Numbered from the stretch's first letter, positions 48,876-58,743 are shown. The stretch is 64,000 bases of DNA from Leifsonia sp. Root227 (GCF_001428745.1 NZ_LMIO01000003.1:124001-188000), one strand, 5' to 3'. Made by a program: numbers and translations. Notes: generated by a model from the sequence alone, not told the origin.

Positions 48876-49462
48876 TGACCGACACTGCAACCGCTGCTGG
48901 CAAAATCCAGCCGCGTCTCAAGCAGAAGTACAAGAACGAGATCGCAGCTCAGCTGTCCAAGGACCTCGGCTTCACCAACCCGCACCAGGTGCCGGGTCTC
49001 GTGAAGATCGTCGTCAACATGGGCGTCGGCGAGGCTGCTCGCGACGGCAAGGTCATTGATGGTGCGGTCGCAGACCTCACCAAGATCACCGGTCAGAAGC
49101 CGCAGGTCACCAAGGCCCGCAAGTCCATCGCGCAGTTCAAGCTGCGCGAGGGTCAGCCGATCGGCGCGCACGTCACGCTGCGCGGCGACCGCATGTGGGA
49201 GTTCCTCGACCGCCTGCTCTCGCTTGCACTTCCCCGTATCCGCGACTTCCGCGGTCTGTCGGACAAGCAGTTCGACGGAACGGGCAACTACACCTTCGGT
49301 CTCACGGAGCAGGCTATGTTCCACGAGATCGACCAGGACAGGATCGACCGCGTTCGCGGAATGGACATCACTGTGGTGACCACCGCGAAGAACGACGAAG
49401 AGGGCCGCGCGCTGCTCAAGCAGCTCGGCTTCCCCTTCCGTTCCAACGAGGCAGCGAACTAG
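48875..49462 (+). CDS. rplE: 50S ribosomal protein L5
   Basis: Encodes 195 residues with [16 protein letters not shown] and the [18 protein letters not shown] block. Binds 5S rRNA and the P-site tRNA. Unlike in many actinobacteria, rpsN does not follow; the next gene is rpsH after a 103-bp gap with a hairpin. Confidence 0.97.
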   Translation: MTDTATAAGKIQPRLKQKYKNEIAAQLSKDLGFTNPHQVPGLVKIVVNMGVGEAARDGKVIDGAVADLTKITGQKPQVTKARKSIAQFKLREGQPIGAHVTLRGDRMWEFLDRLLSLALPRIRDFRGLSDKQFDGTGNYTFGLTEQAMFHEIDQDRIDRVRGMDITVVTTAKNDEEGRALLKQLGFPFRSNEAAN

Positions 49463-49474
49463 TCCTCACCCTGT

Positions 49475-49499
49475 CGGGCCGGCCGATCCGGCCGGCCCG
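49475..49499 (+). promoter_or_regulatory. Hairpin between rplE and rpsH
   Basis: CGGGCCGGCC and GGCCGGCCCG form a perfect 10-bp stem with loop GATCC, 13 bp after the rplE stop, with no T run. It occupies the place where rpsN is usually found. Confidence 0.6.
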
Positions 49500-49565
49500 C
49501 TTCCACCACAGGTCGTCAGTCGTGTAACGGTTGAACGAAACCTGGTGAACAAAGGAAACACCGCA

Positions 49566-49964
49566 ATGACAATGACAGATCCGGTCGCAGACATGCTGAC
49601 CAGACTGCGCAACGCGAACTCGGCGCACCACGACACCGTGTCCATGCCGCACTCGAAGCTCAAGGCGCACATCGCCGACATCCTCAAGTCCGAGGGTTAC
49701 ATCGCGAGCTGGGAGGTCAGCGACGCACGCGTCGGCCAGACCCTCACACTCGGTCTGAAGTTCGGACCGAACCGCGAGCGCTCCATCGCCGGCATCAAGC
49801 GCGTCTCGAAGCCCGGACTCCGCGTTTACGCGAAGTCCACCGAGATCCCCAAGGTGCTCGGCGGCCTCGGCGTCGCCATCCTGTCCACCTCCTCCGGTCT
49901 GCTCACCGACCGTCAGGCTGAGAAGAAGGGCGTGGGTGGGGAAGTCCTCGCCTACGTGTGGTAG
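49566..49964 (+). CDS. rpsH: 30S ribosomal protein S8
   Basis: Encodes 132 residues from ATG 49566, behind AAAGGAAA; the earlier in-frame ATG-like start at 49545 lacks a site and does not fit the family start [18 protein letters not shown]. Binds the central 16S domain. S8 represses the spc operon in E. coli. Confidence 0.96.
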   Translation: MTMTDPVADMLTRLRNANSAHHDTVSMPHSKLKAHIADILKSEGYIASWEVSDARVGQTLTLGLKFGPNRERSIAGIKRVSKPGLRVYAKSTEIPKVLGGLGVAILSTSSGLLTDRQAEKKGVGGEVLAYVW

Positions 49965-49970
49965 TTCGTC

Positions 49971-50507
49971 ATGTCGCGTATTGGAAGACTGCCCATCGAC
50001 ATCCCTGCAGGGGTCGATGTGAAGATCGACGGCCAGGCCGTCACCGTCAAGGGCCCGAAGGGTGAGCTCAGCCTCACCGTCGCCAGCCCGATCGAGGTCA
50101 AGCTGGAAGAGGGACAGGTGCTCGTCACCCGTCCGGACGACGAGCGCGCATCGCGTTCGCTCCACGGCCTGACCCGCACCCTGATCAACAACCAGATCAT
50201 CGGCGTCACCGAGGGTTACTCCAAGGGACTCGAGATCGTCGGCACCGGTTACCGCGTTGCGCAGAAGGGCGCGGGCGTCGAGTTCGCTCTCGGCTTCTCG
50301 CACCCGGTCAACGTCGAGCCGCCCGCGGGCATCACGTTCACGGTCGAGGGCAACAACAAGCTCACGGTCAGCGGAATCGACAAGCAGGCCGTCGGTGAGG
50401 TCGCCGCCAACATCCGTAAGATCCGCAAGCCCGAGCCTTACAAGGGCAAGGGTGTGCGCTACGCCGGCGAGGTTGTCCGCCGCAAGGCCGGAAAGGCTGG
50501 TAAGTAA
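49971..50507 (+). CDS. rplF: 50S ribosomal protein L6
   Basis: Encodes 178 residues ([40 protein letters not shown]). Located near the GTPase-associated centre. Six bases after rpsH with no clear separate ribosome site, so probably coupled. Confidence 0.97.
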   Translation: MSRIGRLPIDIPAGVDVKIDGQAVTVKGPKGELSLTVASPIEVKLEEGQVLVTRPDDERASRSLHGLTRTLINNQIIGVTEGYSKGLEIVGTGYRVAQKGAGVEFALGFSHPVNVEPPAGITFTVEGNNKLTVSGIDKQAVGEVAANIRKIRKPEPYKGKGVRYAGEVVRRKAGKAGK

Positions 50508-50509
50508 CC

Positions 50510-50881
50510 ATGGCTCTCGGAACCAGAGGAAAGAGCAAGTCCGCTGCACGCGGCCGCCGTCACGCGCGTCTTCGCAAGAAGGTCGAGGGCACCGCTCTCC
50601 GTCCGCGCCTGGTCGTCAACCGTTCGGCCCGTCACGTCTTCGTGCAGGTCGTCGACGACAGCAAGGGTCACACCCTCGCGTCGGCATCGACGATGGAGGC
50701 GGACCTCCGCAGCTTCGACGGTGACAAGACCGCCAAGGCACGCAAGGTCGGCGAGCTCGTCGCCGAGCGCGCCAAGAGCGCTGGCGTCGACGCCGTCGTA
50801 TTCGACCGTGGTGGCAGCAAGTACGCGGGTCGCGTCGCAGCTGTCGCCGAAGGAGCTCGAGAGGGTGGATTGAACCTGTGA
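50510..50881 (+). CDS. rplR: 50S ribosomal protein L18
   Basis: Encodes 123 residues with [21 protein letters not shown] and [12 protein letters not shown]. Binds 5S rRNA with L5. Its last codons overlap the rpsE start (GTGA). Confidence 0.97.
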   Translation: MALGTRGKSKSAARGRRHARLRKKVEGTALRPRLVVNRSARHVFVQVVDDSKGHTLASASTMEADLRSFDGDKTAKARKVGELVAERAKSAGVDAVVFDRGGSKYAGRVAAVAEGAREGGLNL

Positions 50882-51597
50882 GCGACGAACAGAACAACAA
50901 GGAGCAGACCGTGGCCTCTGAGCAGACGACCGACGCCCAGGCGCCGGTTGAGACTGCGGCATCGACCACCAACACCCAGAGCGAGCCCCGCGAGGCCCGC
51001 CGTGGTGGTCGCGAGCGCAACCCCAACCGTGATCGCGGCAGCCGCGACCAGGACAAGAGCCAGTTCCTCGAGCGCGTTGTGACCATCAACCGCGTCTCGA
51101 AGGTCGTCAAGGGTGGGCGTCGCTTCAGCTTCACCGCCCTCGTCGTCGTCGGAGACGGCAACGGTCTGGTCGGGGTCGGCTACGGCAAGGCACGCGAGGT
51201 CCCGCTGGCGATCTCGAAGGGTGTCGAGGAAGCGAAGAAGAACTTCTTCCGCGTCCCGCGCGTCGGCAACACCATCCCGCACCCTGTGCAGGGTGAGGCA
51301 GCCGCCGGTGTGGTGCTCCTGCGCCCCGCCGCAGCAGGTACCGGTGTTATCGCCGGTGGTCCTGTCCGCGCCGTCCTCGAGTGCGCCGGTATCCACGACG
51401 TCCTGAGCAAGTCGCTCGGTTCGTCCAACACGATCAACATCGTGCACGCGACCGTCGAGGCGCTGCAGCAGCTCGAGGAGCCTCGTGCCGTTGCCGCTCG
51501 CCGCGGACTCGACTACGACCAGGTGGCTCCGGCTCGCCTGCTGCGTGCCGAGGCCCAGGCGGCCGAGGCCGCCGCGACCGCGAAGGCAGGTGCCTGA
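50878..51597 (+). CDS. rpsE: 30S ribosomal protein S5 with N-terminal extension
   Basis: Encodes 239 residues; the core begins near residue 62 ([20 protein letters not shown]) and includes [15 protein letters not shown]. The first 60 residues are Gln/Thr/Arg-rich and polar, longer than in E. coli. S5 has a role in decoding fidelity and spectinomycin response; the VVKGGRRF loop looks wild type. Starts at GTG 50878. Confidence 0.96.
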   Translation: MSDEQNNKEQTVASEQTTDAQAPVETAASTTNTQSEPREARRGGRERNPNRDRGSRDQDKSQFLERVVTINRVSKVVKGGRRFSFTALVVVGDGNGLVGVGYGKAREVPLAISKGVEEAKKNFFRVPRVGNTIPHPVQGEAAAGVVLLRPAAAGTGVIAGGPVRAVLECAGIHDVLSKSLGSSNTINIVHATVEALQQLEEPRAVAARRGLDYDQVAPARLLRAEAQAAEAAATAKAGA

Positions 51598-51782
51598 TGG
51601 CTGCGCGTCTGAAGATCACGCAGATCAAGTCCAAAGTAAGTGAGAAGCAGAACCAGCGCGACACCCTTCGCAGCCTGGGACTCAAGCGCATCGGTGACGT
51701 CGTCGTTCGCGAGGACAACTCGCAGAACCGCGGGTACGTCAACACCGTCGCTCACCTTGTCAAGGTCGAGGAGATTGACTAA
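51597..51782 (+). CDS. rpmD: 50S ribosomal protein L30
   Basis: Encodes 61 residues ([33 protein letters not shown]). ATG 51597 shares a base with the rpsE stop (TGATG), and its own stop shares one with rplO. The open frame reaches far upstream inside rpsE but the family length fixes the start. Confidence 0.96.
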   Translation: MAARLKITQIKSKVSEKQNQRDTLRSLGLKRIGDVVVREDNSQNRGYVNTVAHLVKVEEID

Positions 51783-52516
51783 TGGCTGACGAAAAGGAAG
51801 CAACCACCAAGGCTGCCGCCAAGCCGGCCGCTGAGAAGAAGGCCGCTGAGAAGAAGGCGCCGGCTGCCAAGGCCGCCGCCGACAAGGCTCCGGCCAAGAA
51901 GGCTCCGGCGAAGGCCGCTGCCGACAAGCCCGCCGCCGAGAAGAAGGCTCCCGCCAAGGCCGCTGCCGACAAGGCTCCTGCCAAGGCTGCCGCCGCTTCG
52001 AAGGACGAGACCGTCGCCAAGGCTGACAAGCCGGCCGCGAAGGCCCCTGCCAAGAAGGCTGCGCCCGCTGAGACCCGCGAGCACGTGCTCAAGGTCCACC
52101 ACCTGCGCCCCGCCGCCGGATCCAAGAAGGACAGGACCCGCGTCGGACGCGGTGAAGGTTCCAAGGGTAAGACGGCTGGCCGCGGTACCAAGGGTACGAA
52201 GGCTCGTTACTCTGTCCGCCCCGGTTTCCAGGGTGGCCAGCTGCCGTTCCACATGCGTGCCCCGAAGCTTCGCGGCTTCAAGAACCCGTTCCGCGTCGAG
52301 TACCAGGTCGTGAACCTGGAGAAGCTCGCCGAGCTCTACCCGTCGGGTGGTGACGTCACCGTCACCGACCTCGTCGCCAAGGGCGCCGTTCGCAAGAACG
52401 AGAAGGTCAAGGTTCTCGGCAACGGGGACATTGCGGTTAAGCTGAACGTTGCGGTCGACAAGGTCTCCGGCTCTGCAGAGCAGAAGATCGTCGCCGCGGG
52501 TGGCTCGGTCAAGTAG
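51782..52516 (+). CDS. rplO: 50S ribosomal protein L15 with long Lys/Ala-rich N-terminus
   Basis: Encodes 244 residues, about 100 more than usual. Residues 1 to about 97 are a Lys/Ala/Pro/Asp repeat region ([18 protein letters not shown]) that looks like an H1-type histone tail. The core starts at [18 protein letters not shown] and contains [15 protein letters not shown] and [15 protein letters not shown]. The ATG overlaps the rpmD stop, so the extension is translated unless an internal start is used; none with a ribosome site is seen before the core. Confidence 0.93.
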   Translation: MADEKEATTKAAAKPAAEKKAAEKKAPAAKAAADKAPAKKAPAKAAADKPAAEKKAPAKAAADKAPAKAAAASKDETVAKADKPAAKAPAKKAAPAETREHVLKVHHLRPAAGSKKDRTRVGRGEGSKGKTAGRGTKGTKARYSVRPGFQGGQLPFHMRAPKLRGFKNPFRVEYQVVNLEKLAELYPSGGDVTVTDLVAKGAVRKNEKVKVLGNGDIAVKLNVAVDKVSGSAEQKIVAAGGSVK

Positions 52517-52538
52517 CCACACCGTAAAGCTGTACAGT

Positions 52539-52567
52539 CGGGTGACCGGTATTTCTCCGGTCACCCG
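52539..52567 (+). promoter_or_regulatory. Hairpin between rplO and secY
   Basis: CGGGTGACCGG pairs perfectly with CCGGTCACCCG over 11 bp with a 7-nt loop, 33 bp before secY. A TACAGT directly upstream (52533-52538) could be a -10 for a secY promoter, with no clear -35. Confidence 0.6.
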
Positions 52568-52599
52568 GCTGACTCCTTACAGGAAAGCAGGACGCACTT

Positions 52600-53922
52600 T
52601 TGTTTAGCGCCGTTGCGCGGATCTTCCGCACACCAGATCTTCGCCGGAAGATCGCCTTCACCTTGGGCGTCATCGCCCTGTTCCGCCTTGGCTCGTTCAT
52701 CCCGGCGCCGTTCGTCGACTTCGGCAATGTGCAGACCTGTCTCAACGCCAACCAGGACACTTCTGGTCTCTACTCGCTCGTCAACCTGTTCTCGGGTGGC
52801 GCGCTCCTCAAACTCTCGATCTTCGCGCTCGGCATCATGCCGTACATCACCGCGTCGATCATCGTGCAGCTGTTGCGCGTGGTCATTCCGCGCTTCGAAA
52901 CCCTCTACAAGGAGGGTCAGGCCGGTCAGGCCAAGCTCACGCAGTACACGCGTTACCTCACGATCGCACTCGGCGTCCTCCAGTCGACCACGCTGATCAC
53001 CGTCGCCCGCAGCGGCGCACTCTTCGGCACCACCGCCGTCTCGCAGTGCACGCAGCTCATCACGGACGACTCCTGGTACGCGATCATGCTCATGGTCATC
53101 ACCATGACAGCCGGTACAGGTCTCATCATGTGGATGGGCGAGCTCGTCACAGAGCGCGGCATCGGCAACGGCATGTCGCTCCTCATCTTCACCTCGATCG
53201 CCGCCCAGTTCCCGAGCTCGCTGTGGGCCATCGCCCAGTCGCAGAGCATCGAGACGCTGCTGATCGTGATCGCGATCGGATTGCTGATCGTGATGGCCGT
53301 CGTATTCGTCGAGCAGTCGCAGCGGCGCATCCCCGTGCAGTACGCCAAACGGATGGTCGGCAGGCGGACGTACGGCGGCAACAACACGTACATCCCGATC
53401 AAGGTCAACATGGCCGGCGTCGTGCCGGTGATCTTCGCGTCGTCGCTGCTCTACCTGCCGGCGCTGATCGCCCAGTTCAACCAGCCGGCCGCCGGCAAGG
53501 CGCCTGCACCCTGGGTCACCTGGATCACGAACTACCTCACCAAGGGCGACCACCCGCTCTACATGCTGCTCTACTTCCTGCTGATCGTCGGCTTCACGTA
53601 CTTCTACGTGGCCATCACGTTCAACCCGGAAGAAGTCGCGGACAACATGAAGAAGTACGGCGGCTTCATCCCCGGCATCCGCGCCGGTCGCCCGACGGCC
53701 GAGTACCTCGACTACGTGCTCACCCGCGTCACGCTGCCAGGGTCGATCTATCTGGGACTCGTCGCACTGATTCCTCTGGTAGCCTTCGCGATAATCGGAG
53801 CCAGCCAGAACTTCATGTTCGGCGGCACATCCATCCTGATCATCGTCGGTGTCGGATTGGAGACGGTCAAGCAGATCGACTCCCAGCTCCAGCAGCGGCA
53901 CTACGAAGGGCTTCTGCGTTGA
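52600..53922 (+). CDS. secY: Protein translocase subunit SecY
   Basis: Encodes 440 residues from TTG 52600, 7 bp after AGGA. Ten membrane spans can be followed from [20 protein letters not shown] to [15 protein letters not shown]. The loop [21 protein letters not shown] segment ([15 protein letters not shown]) that contacts SecA and the ribosome is present. Central channel of the Sec pathway. The stop overlaps the adk start. Confidence 0.96.
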   Translation: MFSAVARIFRTPDLRRKIAFTLGVIALFRLGSFIPAPFVDFGNVQTCLNANQDTSGLYSLVNLFSGGALLKLSIFALGIMPYITASIIVQLLRVVIPRFETLYKEGQAGQAKLTQYTRYLTIALGVLQSTTLITVARSGALFGTTAVSQCTQLITDDSWYAIMLMVITMTAGTGLIMWMGELVTERGIGNGMSLLIFTSIAAQFPSSLWAIAQSQSIETLLIVIAIGLLIVMAVVFVEQSQRRIPVQYAKRMVGRRTYGGNNTYIPIKVNMAGVVPVIFASSLLYLPALIAQFNQPAAGKAPAPWVTWITNYLTKGDHPLYMLLYFLLIVGFTYFYVAITFNPEEVADNMKKYGGFIPGIRAGRPTAEYLDYVLTRVTLPGSIYLGLVALIPLVAFAIIGASQNFMFGGTSILIIVGVGLETVKQIDSQLQQRHYEGLLR

Positions 53923-54527
53923 CCCGTATGCTGATCGTCGGACCTCCCGGAGCGGGCAAAGGCACTCAGGCCTCGCGCATCACCACCGCATACGGGATCC
54001 CCGACATCTCCACGGGCGACATCTTCCGGGCCAACATCAAGAACGAGACGCCGCTCGGCCTGCAGGTCAAGGCGATCGTCGACGCAGGCGATTACGTTCC
54101 TGACAGCCTGACCAACGAGCTCGTCACGAACCGCATCGCGGAGGACGACGCAGCCGGCGGTTTCCTCCTGGACGGCTACCCGCGCACGCTCGACCAGGTG
54201 GCGTACCTGGACGAGCTGCTGGAGAAGAACGGGCAGAAGCTCGACGCTGTCATCCAGCTCGTTGCCGACCAGGACGAGATCGTCGCCCGCCTCACCAAGC
54301 GGGCGCAGGAGCAGGGCCGGGCGGACGACTCGGAGGAGGCCATCCGGCATCGCCAGGAGGTCTACGTCCGTGAGACGTCTCCGCTGATCGACGTCTACCG
54401 TCAGCGCGGTCTGCTCGTCGAGGTCGACGGCCTCGGCGACATGGACGAGGTCGCGGCACGCATCACTTCTGCGCTGGCCGAGCGGGGCATCCGCCCTCTC
54501 GCCGAGCGCGACCAGTCCGTGGCCTAG
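53919..54527 (+). CDS. adk: Adenylate kinase
   Basis: Encodes 202 residues from TTG 53919, which overlaps the secY stop and lies 8 bp after GAAGGG; ATG 53928 is an alternative with poorer spacing. P-loop [11 protein letters not shown] at residues 7-17, DGYPRTLDQ and the AMP-binding [10 protein letters not shown] are intact. The LID is the short form without a zinc site ([18 protein letters not shown]). Converts ATP and AMP to two ADP. Confidence 0.94.
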   Translation: MTRMLIVGPPGAGKGTQASRITTAYGIPDISTGDIFRANIKNETPLGLQVKAIVDAGDYVPDSLTNELVTNRIAEDDAAGGFLLDGYPRTLDQVAYLDELLEKNGQKLDAVIQLVADQDEIVARLTKRAQEQGRADDSEEAIRHRQEVYVRETSPLIDVYRQRGLLVEVDGLGDMDEVAARITSALAERGIRPLAERDQSVA

Positions 54528-54533
54528 GCTCCG

Positions 54534-55364
54534 TTGGTCTTCAAGCGTTCGATCTACAAGTCGCCTGCGCAGCTCCGGCTGATGGTGCCCCCCGGGCTCG
54601 CGACGGCTGCGTCGCTCGACGCCGTCCGGGATGCGCTGGTCGCCGGGGTCACGACACTCCAGCTCGACGAGGTGGCTGAACAGGCCATCGTGGCCGCGGG
54701 CGGCAAGCCCAACTTCAAGCTCGAGCACGGCTACCATCACACGATCTGCTCGTCGGTGAACGACGAAGTCGTGCACGGCATCCCTGGAGCGCGCATCCTG
54801 CAGCCGGGAGACATCGTGTCGATCGACAGCGGCGCGATCCTCGACGGGTGGAACGGCGACTCGGCGCGGAGCTTCGTGCTCCCCGACCCAGCACGGCCGG
54901 AACTCGTCGCCGAGCGGCAGAAGCTCTCCGACGTCACGGAGCAGTCGCTCTGGCACGGTATCGCCAGGCTCGCGACGGCGACGCATCTCAACGAAGTCGG
55001 CGAAGCGGTCGAGGACCACATCCTCTCGCAGGGCGCATACGGAATCCTGACGGACTACATCGGACACGGCATCGGGCGCAGAATGCACGAGGAGCCTCCG
55101 GTGTTCAACTACCGCGTCCGCGCCAAGGGGCCGGAGGTGAAGCCGGGACTCGTCGTCGCGATCGAGCCGATGGTCGTTCTCGGCGACCCGGAGACGTACG
55201 TGAAGGACGACGGCTGGACCGTCGCCACCGAGGACGGATCGTCTGCTGCGCACTGGGAGCACAGCGTCGCCGTGCACAAGGACGGCATCTGGGTGCTGAC
55301 CGCGGCGGACGGGGGAGCGAAGGGCCTCGCGCCGTTCGGAATCACCCCCGCCCCGATCGCGTGA
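54534..55364 (+). CDS. map: Methionine aminopeptidase, type I
   Basis: Encodes 276 residues from TTG 54534, 7 bp after adk; an internal ATG at 54582 would remove the start of the fold. Metal ligands sit in IDSGAILDGWNGDSARS (two Asp), GHGIGRRMHEEPP (His), AIEPMV (Glu) and TEDGSSAAHWEHSVAV (Glu); the substrate His is in GYHHTICSSVNDEVVHG. Removes the initiator Met from new proteins, in keeping with its place in a ribosomal cluster. Confidence 0.95.
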   Translation: MVFKRSIYKSPAQLRLMVPPGLATAASLDAVRDALVAGVTTLQLDEVAEQAIVAAGGKPNFKLEHGYHHTICSSVNDEVVHGIPGARILQPGDIVSIDSGAILDGWNGDSARSFVLPDPARPELVAERQKLSDVTEQSLWHGIARLATATHLNEVGEAVEDHILSQGAYGILTDYIGHGIGRRMHEEPPVFNYRVRAKGPEVKPGLVVAIEPMVVLGDPETYVKDDGWTVATEDGSSAAHWEHSVAVHKDGIWVLTAADGGAKGLAPFGITPAPIA

Positions 55365-55429
55365 TCTCCCTGGGATTCCCGGTCCGACCTGCTCGTTCGC
55401 GGAGAGCGTGCGCAGATCATACACAAGGA

Positions 55430-55459
55430 TTGGCGAAACGCCAGACAATCCCATAAGAT
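55430..55459 (+). promoter_or_regulatory. Promoter of the infA-rpmJ-rpsM unit
   Basis: TTGGCG and TAAGAT with an 18-bp spacer lie in the 186-bp gap after map. A small dyad TGGCG-AAA-CGCCA overlaps the -35 end. The leader to infA is about 85 nt. Confidence 0.72.
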
Positions 55460-55550
55460 TGATCCTTGGTGTCTTAGGCACGTTTCTTGCGTGCCGTCAC
55501 CACAATCAACGCACGACCAGCAAACCACGACTTTTAGCGACAGTGAGGCT

Positions 55551-55772
55551 ATGGCCAAAAAAGACGGCGTCATCGAGATCGAAGGATCCGTGATCGAGGC
55601 TCTTCCCAACGCGATGTTCCGCGTTGAGTTGACCAACGGTCACAAGGTCCTCGCCCACATCTCCGGCAAAATGCGCCAGCACTACATCCGCATCCTCCCC
55701 GAGGACCGCGTGATCGTGGAGCTGAGCCCATACGACCTGACCCGTGGCCGGATCGTCTACCGCTACAAGTAA
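55551..55772 (+). CDS. infA: Translation initiation factor IF-1
   Basis: Encodes 73 residues from ATG 55551; the frame is open to 55491 but [20 protein letters not shown] is the family start. OB fold with the ending [16 protein letters not shown]. Binds the A site of the 30S subunit during initiation. No strong ribosome site precedes it (only CAGTGAGG). Confidence 0.97.
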   Translation: MAKKDGVIEIEGSVIEALPNAMFRVELTNGHKVLAHISGKMRQHYIRILPEDRVIVELSPYDLTRGRIVYRYK

Positions 55773-55850
55773 AGGTCTGCTGTAAGTAACGGCCTCGTCA
55801 CCGGGTAGCCCCTGACGAGGTACGAGGACAGCGAACAAAGGTAAAGAAAT

Positions 55851-55964
55851 ATGAAGGTCAAGCCCTCCGTCAAGAAGATCTGCGACAAGTGCAAGGTCAT
55901 CCGTCGTAACGGCCGGGTCATGGTCATCTGCGAGAACCCGCGCCACAAGCAGCGCCAGGGTTAA
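55851..55964 (+). CDS. rpmJ: 50S ribosomal protein L36, zinc form
   Basis: Encodes 37 residues, [19 protein letters not shown] onward, ending KQRQG. The zinc ligands C11, C14, C27 and H32 are all present, so this is the zinc-dependent form; a zinc-free second copy, if any, lies elsewhere. The gap after infA is 78 bp. It is short enough to be missed by length-filtered gene finding. Confidence 0.96.
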   Translation: MKVKPSVKKICDKCKVIRRNGRVMVICENPRHKQRQG

Positions 55965-55974
55965 TCGCGGTTCC

Positions 55975-56001
55975 GGCCGGTGGGATGCTCTCCCGCCGGC
56001 C
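55975..56001 (+). promoter_or_regulatory. Hairpin after rpmJ
   Basis: GGCCGGTGGGA pairs with TCCCGCCGGCC (11 bp, one G-U, 5-nt loop) 10 bp after the rpmJ stop, with no T run. Confidence 0.6.
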
Positions 56002-56026
56002 ACCCATAACTCAATATCGAAATATG

Positions 56027-56099
56027 GCAGTTCCAGATCCCGTGACGCGTGAGCGTCGCGGGGGACACCCCCGGTTGGAGGCCGGGGCACCGGAACTGC
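56027..56099 (+). promoter_or_regulatory. Three-way-junction leader upstream of rpsM
   Basis: The outer stem pairs GCAGTTCC (56027-56034) with GGAACTGC (56092-56099). Inside are a 10-bp hairpin (56039-56048 with 56053-56062, one G-U) closed by a GTGA tetraloop of the GNRA type, and a 6-bp hairpin CCCCGG/CCGGGG (56069-56074 with 56082-56087). The structure ends 34 nt before the rpsM ATG. Its position suits a ribosomal-protein binding site. Confidence 0.6.
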
Positions 56100-56133
56100 T
56101 GCAGACCTCCACTCACTCACAGGAGAAGCCACA

Positions 56134-56508
56134 ATGGCACGTCTAGCAGGCGTTGACATCCCGCGCGAGAAGCGCGTGGAAGTCGCACTCACTTACATCT
56201 ACGGCGTCGGCCGCACGCGGGCTCTGAAGACCCTCGCCGACACCGCAATCGACGGAAACATCCGCGTCAAGGATCTGTCCGACGACCAGCTCGTCGCCCT
56301 CCGCGACTACATCGAAGGCAACTTCAAGGTCGAGGGTGACCTCCGCCGCGAGGTCGCGGCCGACATCCGCCGCAAGGTCGAGATCGGCAGCTACGAGGGA
56401 ATCCGCCACCGCAAGGGCCTCCCGGTCCGCGGTCAGCGCACCAAGACCAACGCTCGCACCCGTAAGGGCCCGAAGCGCACCGTGGCCGGCAAGAAGAAGG
56501 CTCGCTAG
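56134..56508 (+). CDS. rpsM: 30S ribosomal protein S13
   Basis: Encodes 124 residues behind [24 protein letters not shown] and the tRNA-contacting tail ([19 protein letters not shown]) are typical. Head protein that forms the intersubunit bridge with L5. First gene of the rpsM-rpsK-rpoA-rplQ group. Confidence 0.97.
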   Translation: MARLAGVDIPREKRVEVALTYIYGVGRTRALKTLADTAIDGNIRVKDLSDDQLVALRDYIEGNFKVEGDLRREVAADIRRKVEIGSYEGIRHRKGLPVRGQRTKTNARTRKGPKRTVAGKKKAR

Positions 56509-56549
56509 GCCTTAGCCAGCAGCCTCGCCCATAGGATTCAGGAGAAATC

Positions 56550-56948
56550 ATGGCAGCACCCAAGTCGGCCGTTCGCAAGCCGCGCAAGAAAGAGAAGAAG
56601 AACATCGCCGTGGGCCAGGCCCACATCAAGTCGACGTTCAACAACACCATCGTTTCGATCACCGACACCACCGGTGCGGTCATCAGCTGGGCATCGTCCG
56701 GCGGTGTCGGCTTCAAGGGTTCGCGCAAGTCGACCCCGTTCGCCGCTCAGCTCGCCGCCGAGTCCGCTGCGCGTCAGGCGCAGGAGCACGGCATGAAGAA
56801 GGTCGACGTCTTCGTCAAGGGACCGGGCTCCGGTCGCGAGACCGCGATCCGTTCGCTCCAGGCCGCCGGCCTCGAGGTCGGCTCGATCAACGACGTCACC
56901 CCGCAGGCGCACAACGGTTGCCGCCCGCCCAAGCGTCGCCGCGTCTAA
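56550..56948 (+). CDS. rpsK: 30S ribosomal protein S11
   Basis: Encodes 132 residues with [20 protein letters not shown] and the end [16 protein letters not shown]. Platform protein near the mRNA exit. rpsD, which follows rpsK in mycobacteria and E. coli, is absent; rpoA is next after 122 bp. Confidence 0.97.
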   Translation: MAAPKSAVRKPRKKEKKNIAVGQAHIKSTFNNTIVSITDTTGAVISWASSGGVGFKGSRKSTPFAAQLAAESAARQAQEHGMKKVDVFVKGPGSGRETAIRSLQAAGLEVGSINDVTPQAHNGCRPPKRRRV

Positions 56949-56965
56949 GTAGTTCTCTTCCGCCG

Positions 56966-57002
56966 CAATCGGCGGCGGCCGCGCTGCGGTCGTCGCCGAT
57001 TG
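56966..57002 (+). promoter_or_regulatory. Strong hairpin between rpsK and rpoA
   Basis: CAATCGGCG pairs with CGCCGATTG (9 bp) and, past a G/T mismatch, CGGCCGC with GCGGTCG (7 bp, one G-U), closing on GCT. A competing small hairpin CCGCCG/CGGCGG (56960-56975) uses the same bases. No T run follows. Confidence 0.62.
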
Positions 57003-57030
57003 TCCGCGACAACTCAATACCCACTAACGC

Positions 57031-57052
57031 AAGTGTCATATAGCGGACACTT
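57031..57052 (+). promoter_or_regulatory. Hairpin just before the rpoA ribosome site
   Basis: AAGTGTC pairs with GACACTT across an 8-nt loop, ending 4 nt before GAAAGGA. GCGGACA inside it (57043-57049) can instead pair with TGTCCGC at 57001-57007, so two folds compete next to the start of rpoA. Confidence 0.5.
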
Positions 57053-57070
57053 AGCCGAAAGGAATCAACA

Positions 57071-58066
57071 GTGCTCATTGCACAGCGTCCTACGCTCGCC
57101 GAAGAGAACATTTCCGAGTTCCGCTCGCGGTTCGTGATCGAGCCCCTGGAGCCCGGTTTCGGTTACACGCTCGGCAACTCGCTTCGCCGCACCCTCCTTT
57201 CCTCGATCCCCGGCGCGGCTGTCACCAGCATCCGCATCGACGGCGTGCTGCACGAGTTCAGCACGGTCCCGGGTGTCAAGGAAGACGTCACCGAGATCAT
57301 CCTGAACATCAAGGGACTCGTCGTCTCCAGCGAGCACGACGAGCCGATCACGGCCTACCTCCGCAAGACCGGCTCCGGCCAGGTCACCGCTGCGGACATC
57401 TCGGCTCCGGCCGGTGTGGAGATCCACAACCCCGAGCTGGTCATCGCGACGCTCAACGACAAGGCGAAGTTCGAGGTCGAGCTGACCATCGAGCGTGGCC
57501 GTGGCTACGTGTCGGCGACCCAGAACCGCAACGAGTACAGCGAAGCCGGTCAGATCCCGATCGACTCGATCTACTCGCCGGTCCTCAAGGTCACCTACCG
57601 CGTCGAGGCGACTCGTGCCGGTGAGCGCACCGACTTCGACCGTCTCGTGGTCGACGTCGAGACCAAGCCGGCGATCAGCCCGCGCGACGCCATCGCTTCG
57701 GCCGGTCGCACGCTGACCGAGCTGTTCGGTCTGGCCCGCGAGCTCAACACCGCAGCAGAGGGCATCGAGATCGGCCCGGCGCCGGTCGACGCCGTCCTCA
57801 GCTCCGAGCTGTCGATGCCGATCGAGGACCTCGACCTGTCGGTCCGCTCGTACAACTGCCTCAAGCGCGAAGGCATCAACACCGTGAGCGAGCTCGTCTC
57901 GCTCTCGGAGACGCAGCTGATGAACATCCGCAACTTCGGTCAGAAGTCGGTGGATGAGGTCAAGGACAAGCTGACCGAGATGGGCCTTTCGCTCAAGGAC
58001 TCGGTCCCCGGCTTCGACGGCGCCCACTTCTACAGCGGCTACGAAGAAGACGAGACCACCATCTGA
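57071..58066 (+). CDS. rpoA: RNA polymerase alpha subunit
   Basis: Encodes 331 residues from GTG 57071 behind GAAAGGA. The N-terminal dimerisation domain contains [20 protein letters not shown]; the C-terminal domain has [15 protein letters not shown], with the Arg equivalent to E. coli R265 that binds UP elements, and [14 protein letters not shown]. It nucleates assembly of the polymerase whose beta subunits are at the other end of the window. Confidence 0.98.
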   Translation: MLIAQRPTLAEENISEFRSRFVIEPLEPGFGYTLGNSLRRTLLSSIPGAAVTSIRIDGVLHEFSTVPGVKEDVTEIILNIKGLVVSSEHDEPITAYLRKTGSGQVTAADISAPAGVEIHNPELVIATLNDKAKFEVELTIERGRGYVSATQNRNEYSEAGQIPIDSIYSPVLKVTYRVEATRAGERTDFDRLVVDVETKPAISPRDAIASAGRTLTELFGLARELNTAAEGIEIGPAPVDAVLSSELSMPIEDLDLSVRSYNCLKREGINTVSELVSLSETQLMNIRNFGQKSVDEVKDKLTEMGLSLKDSVPGFDGAHFYSGYEEDETTI

Positions 58067-58119
58067 GGCTTGTCTTCCGACGACGCCTTTTGACTTTTCA
58101 CACCTGGAGATAACCGATC

Positions 58120-58674
58120 ATGCCTAAGCCCACCAAGGGCCCCCGCCTCGGAGGCGGCCCCGCGCACGAGCGCCTGATGCTCGCCAACCTGGCCGCTGCG
58201 CTGTTCACCCACAAGAGCATCAAGACGACCGAGACCAAGGCCAAGCGCCTGCGTCCGATCGCCGAGCGTCTCATCACGTTCGCGAAGCGTGGCGACCTGC
58301 ACGCTCGCCGTCGCGTGCTCGCCACCATCCACGACAAGGGCGTGGTGCACGAGCTGTTCACCGAGATCGCTCCGCTGGTCGCCGAGCGTGACGGCGGATA
58401 CACCCGCATCACCAAGCTGGGCTTCCGCAAGGGCGACAACGCTTCGATGGTGCAGATCGAGCTCGTTCTCGAGCCCGTCACCCCGAAGGTGAAGTCGACC
58501 AAGTCGGCGAAGGCTGCTGCTCCGAAGGCTGCTCCGGCCGCCGACGAGGCTCCGGCCGAGTCCGCTTCCGCCGAGACTGAGGCCGCTGAGGCCGAGGTCG
58601 TCGAGGAGACCACCGCCGACGCAGAGGTCGCCCCGGAGGAGACCACCGCAGAGGCCGAGGCCGAGAAGGCGTAA
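58120..58674 (+). CDS. rplQ: 50S ribosomal protein L17 with acidic tail
   Basis: Encodes 184 residues: a typical core of about 120 ([36 protein letters not shown]) and a C-terminal tail of some 60 residues rich in Ala and Glu ([20 protein letters not shown]). L17 sits at the tunnel exit. A strong hairpin closes the unit. Confidence 0.96.
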   Translation: MPKPTKGPRLGGGPAHERLMLANLAAALFTHKSIKTTETKAKRLRPIAERLITFAKRGDLHARRRVLATIHDKGVVHELFTEIAPLVAERDGGYTRITKLGFRKGDNASMVQIELVLEPVTPKVKSTKSAKAAAPKAAPAADEAPAESASAETEAAEAEVVEETTADAEVAPEETTAEAEAEKA

Positions 58675-58689
58675 CCTCTCACGGTTCCC

Positions 58690-58722
58690 GAAGGCCCCGC
58701 ATCCACTGGATGCGGGGCCTTC
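58690..58722 (+). terminator. Terminator after rplQ
   Basis: GAAGGCCCCGCATCC and GGATGCGGGGCCTTC form a perfect 15-bp stem with a 3-nt loop, 15 bp after rplQ. The T-poor tail GTCGTTCTCC follows. Confidence 0.8.
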
Positions 58723-58743
58723 GTCGTTCTCCGGCCCTGTCGT

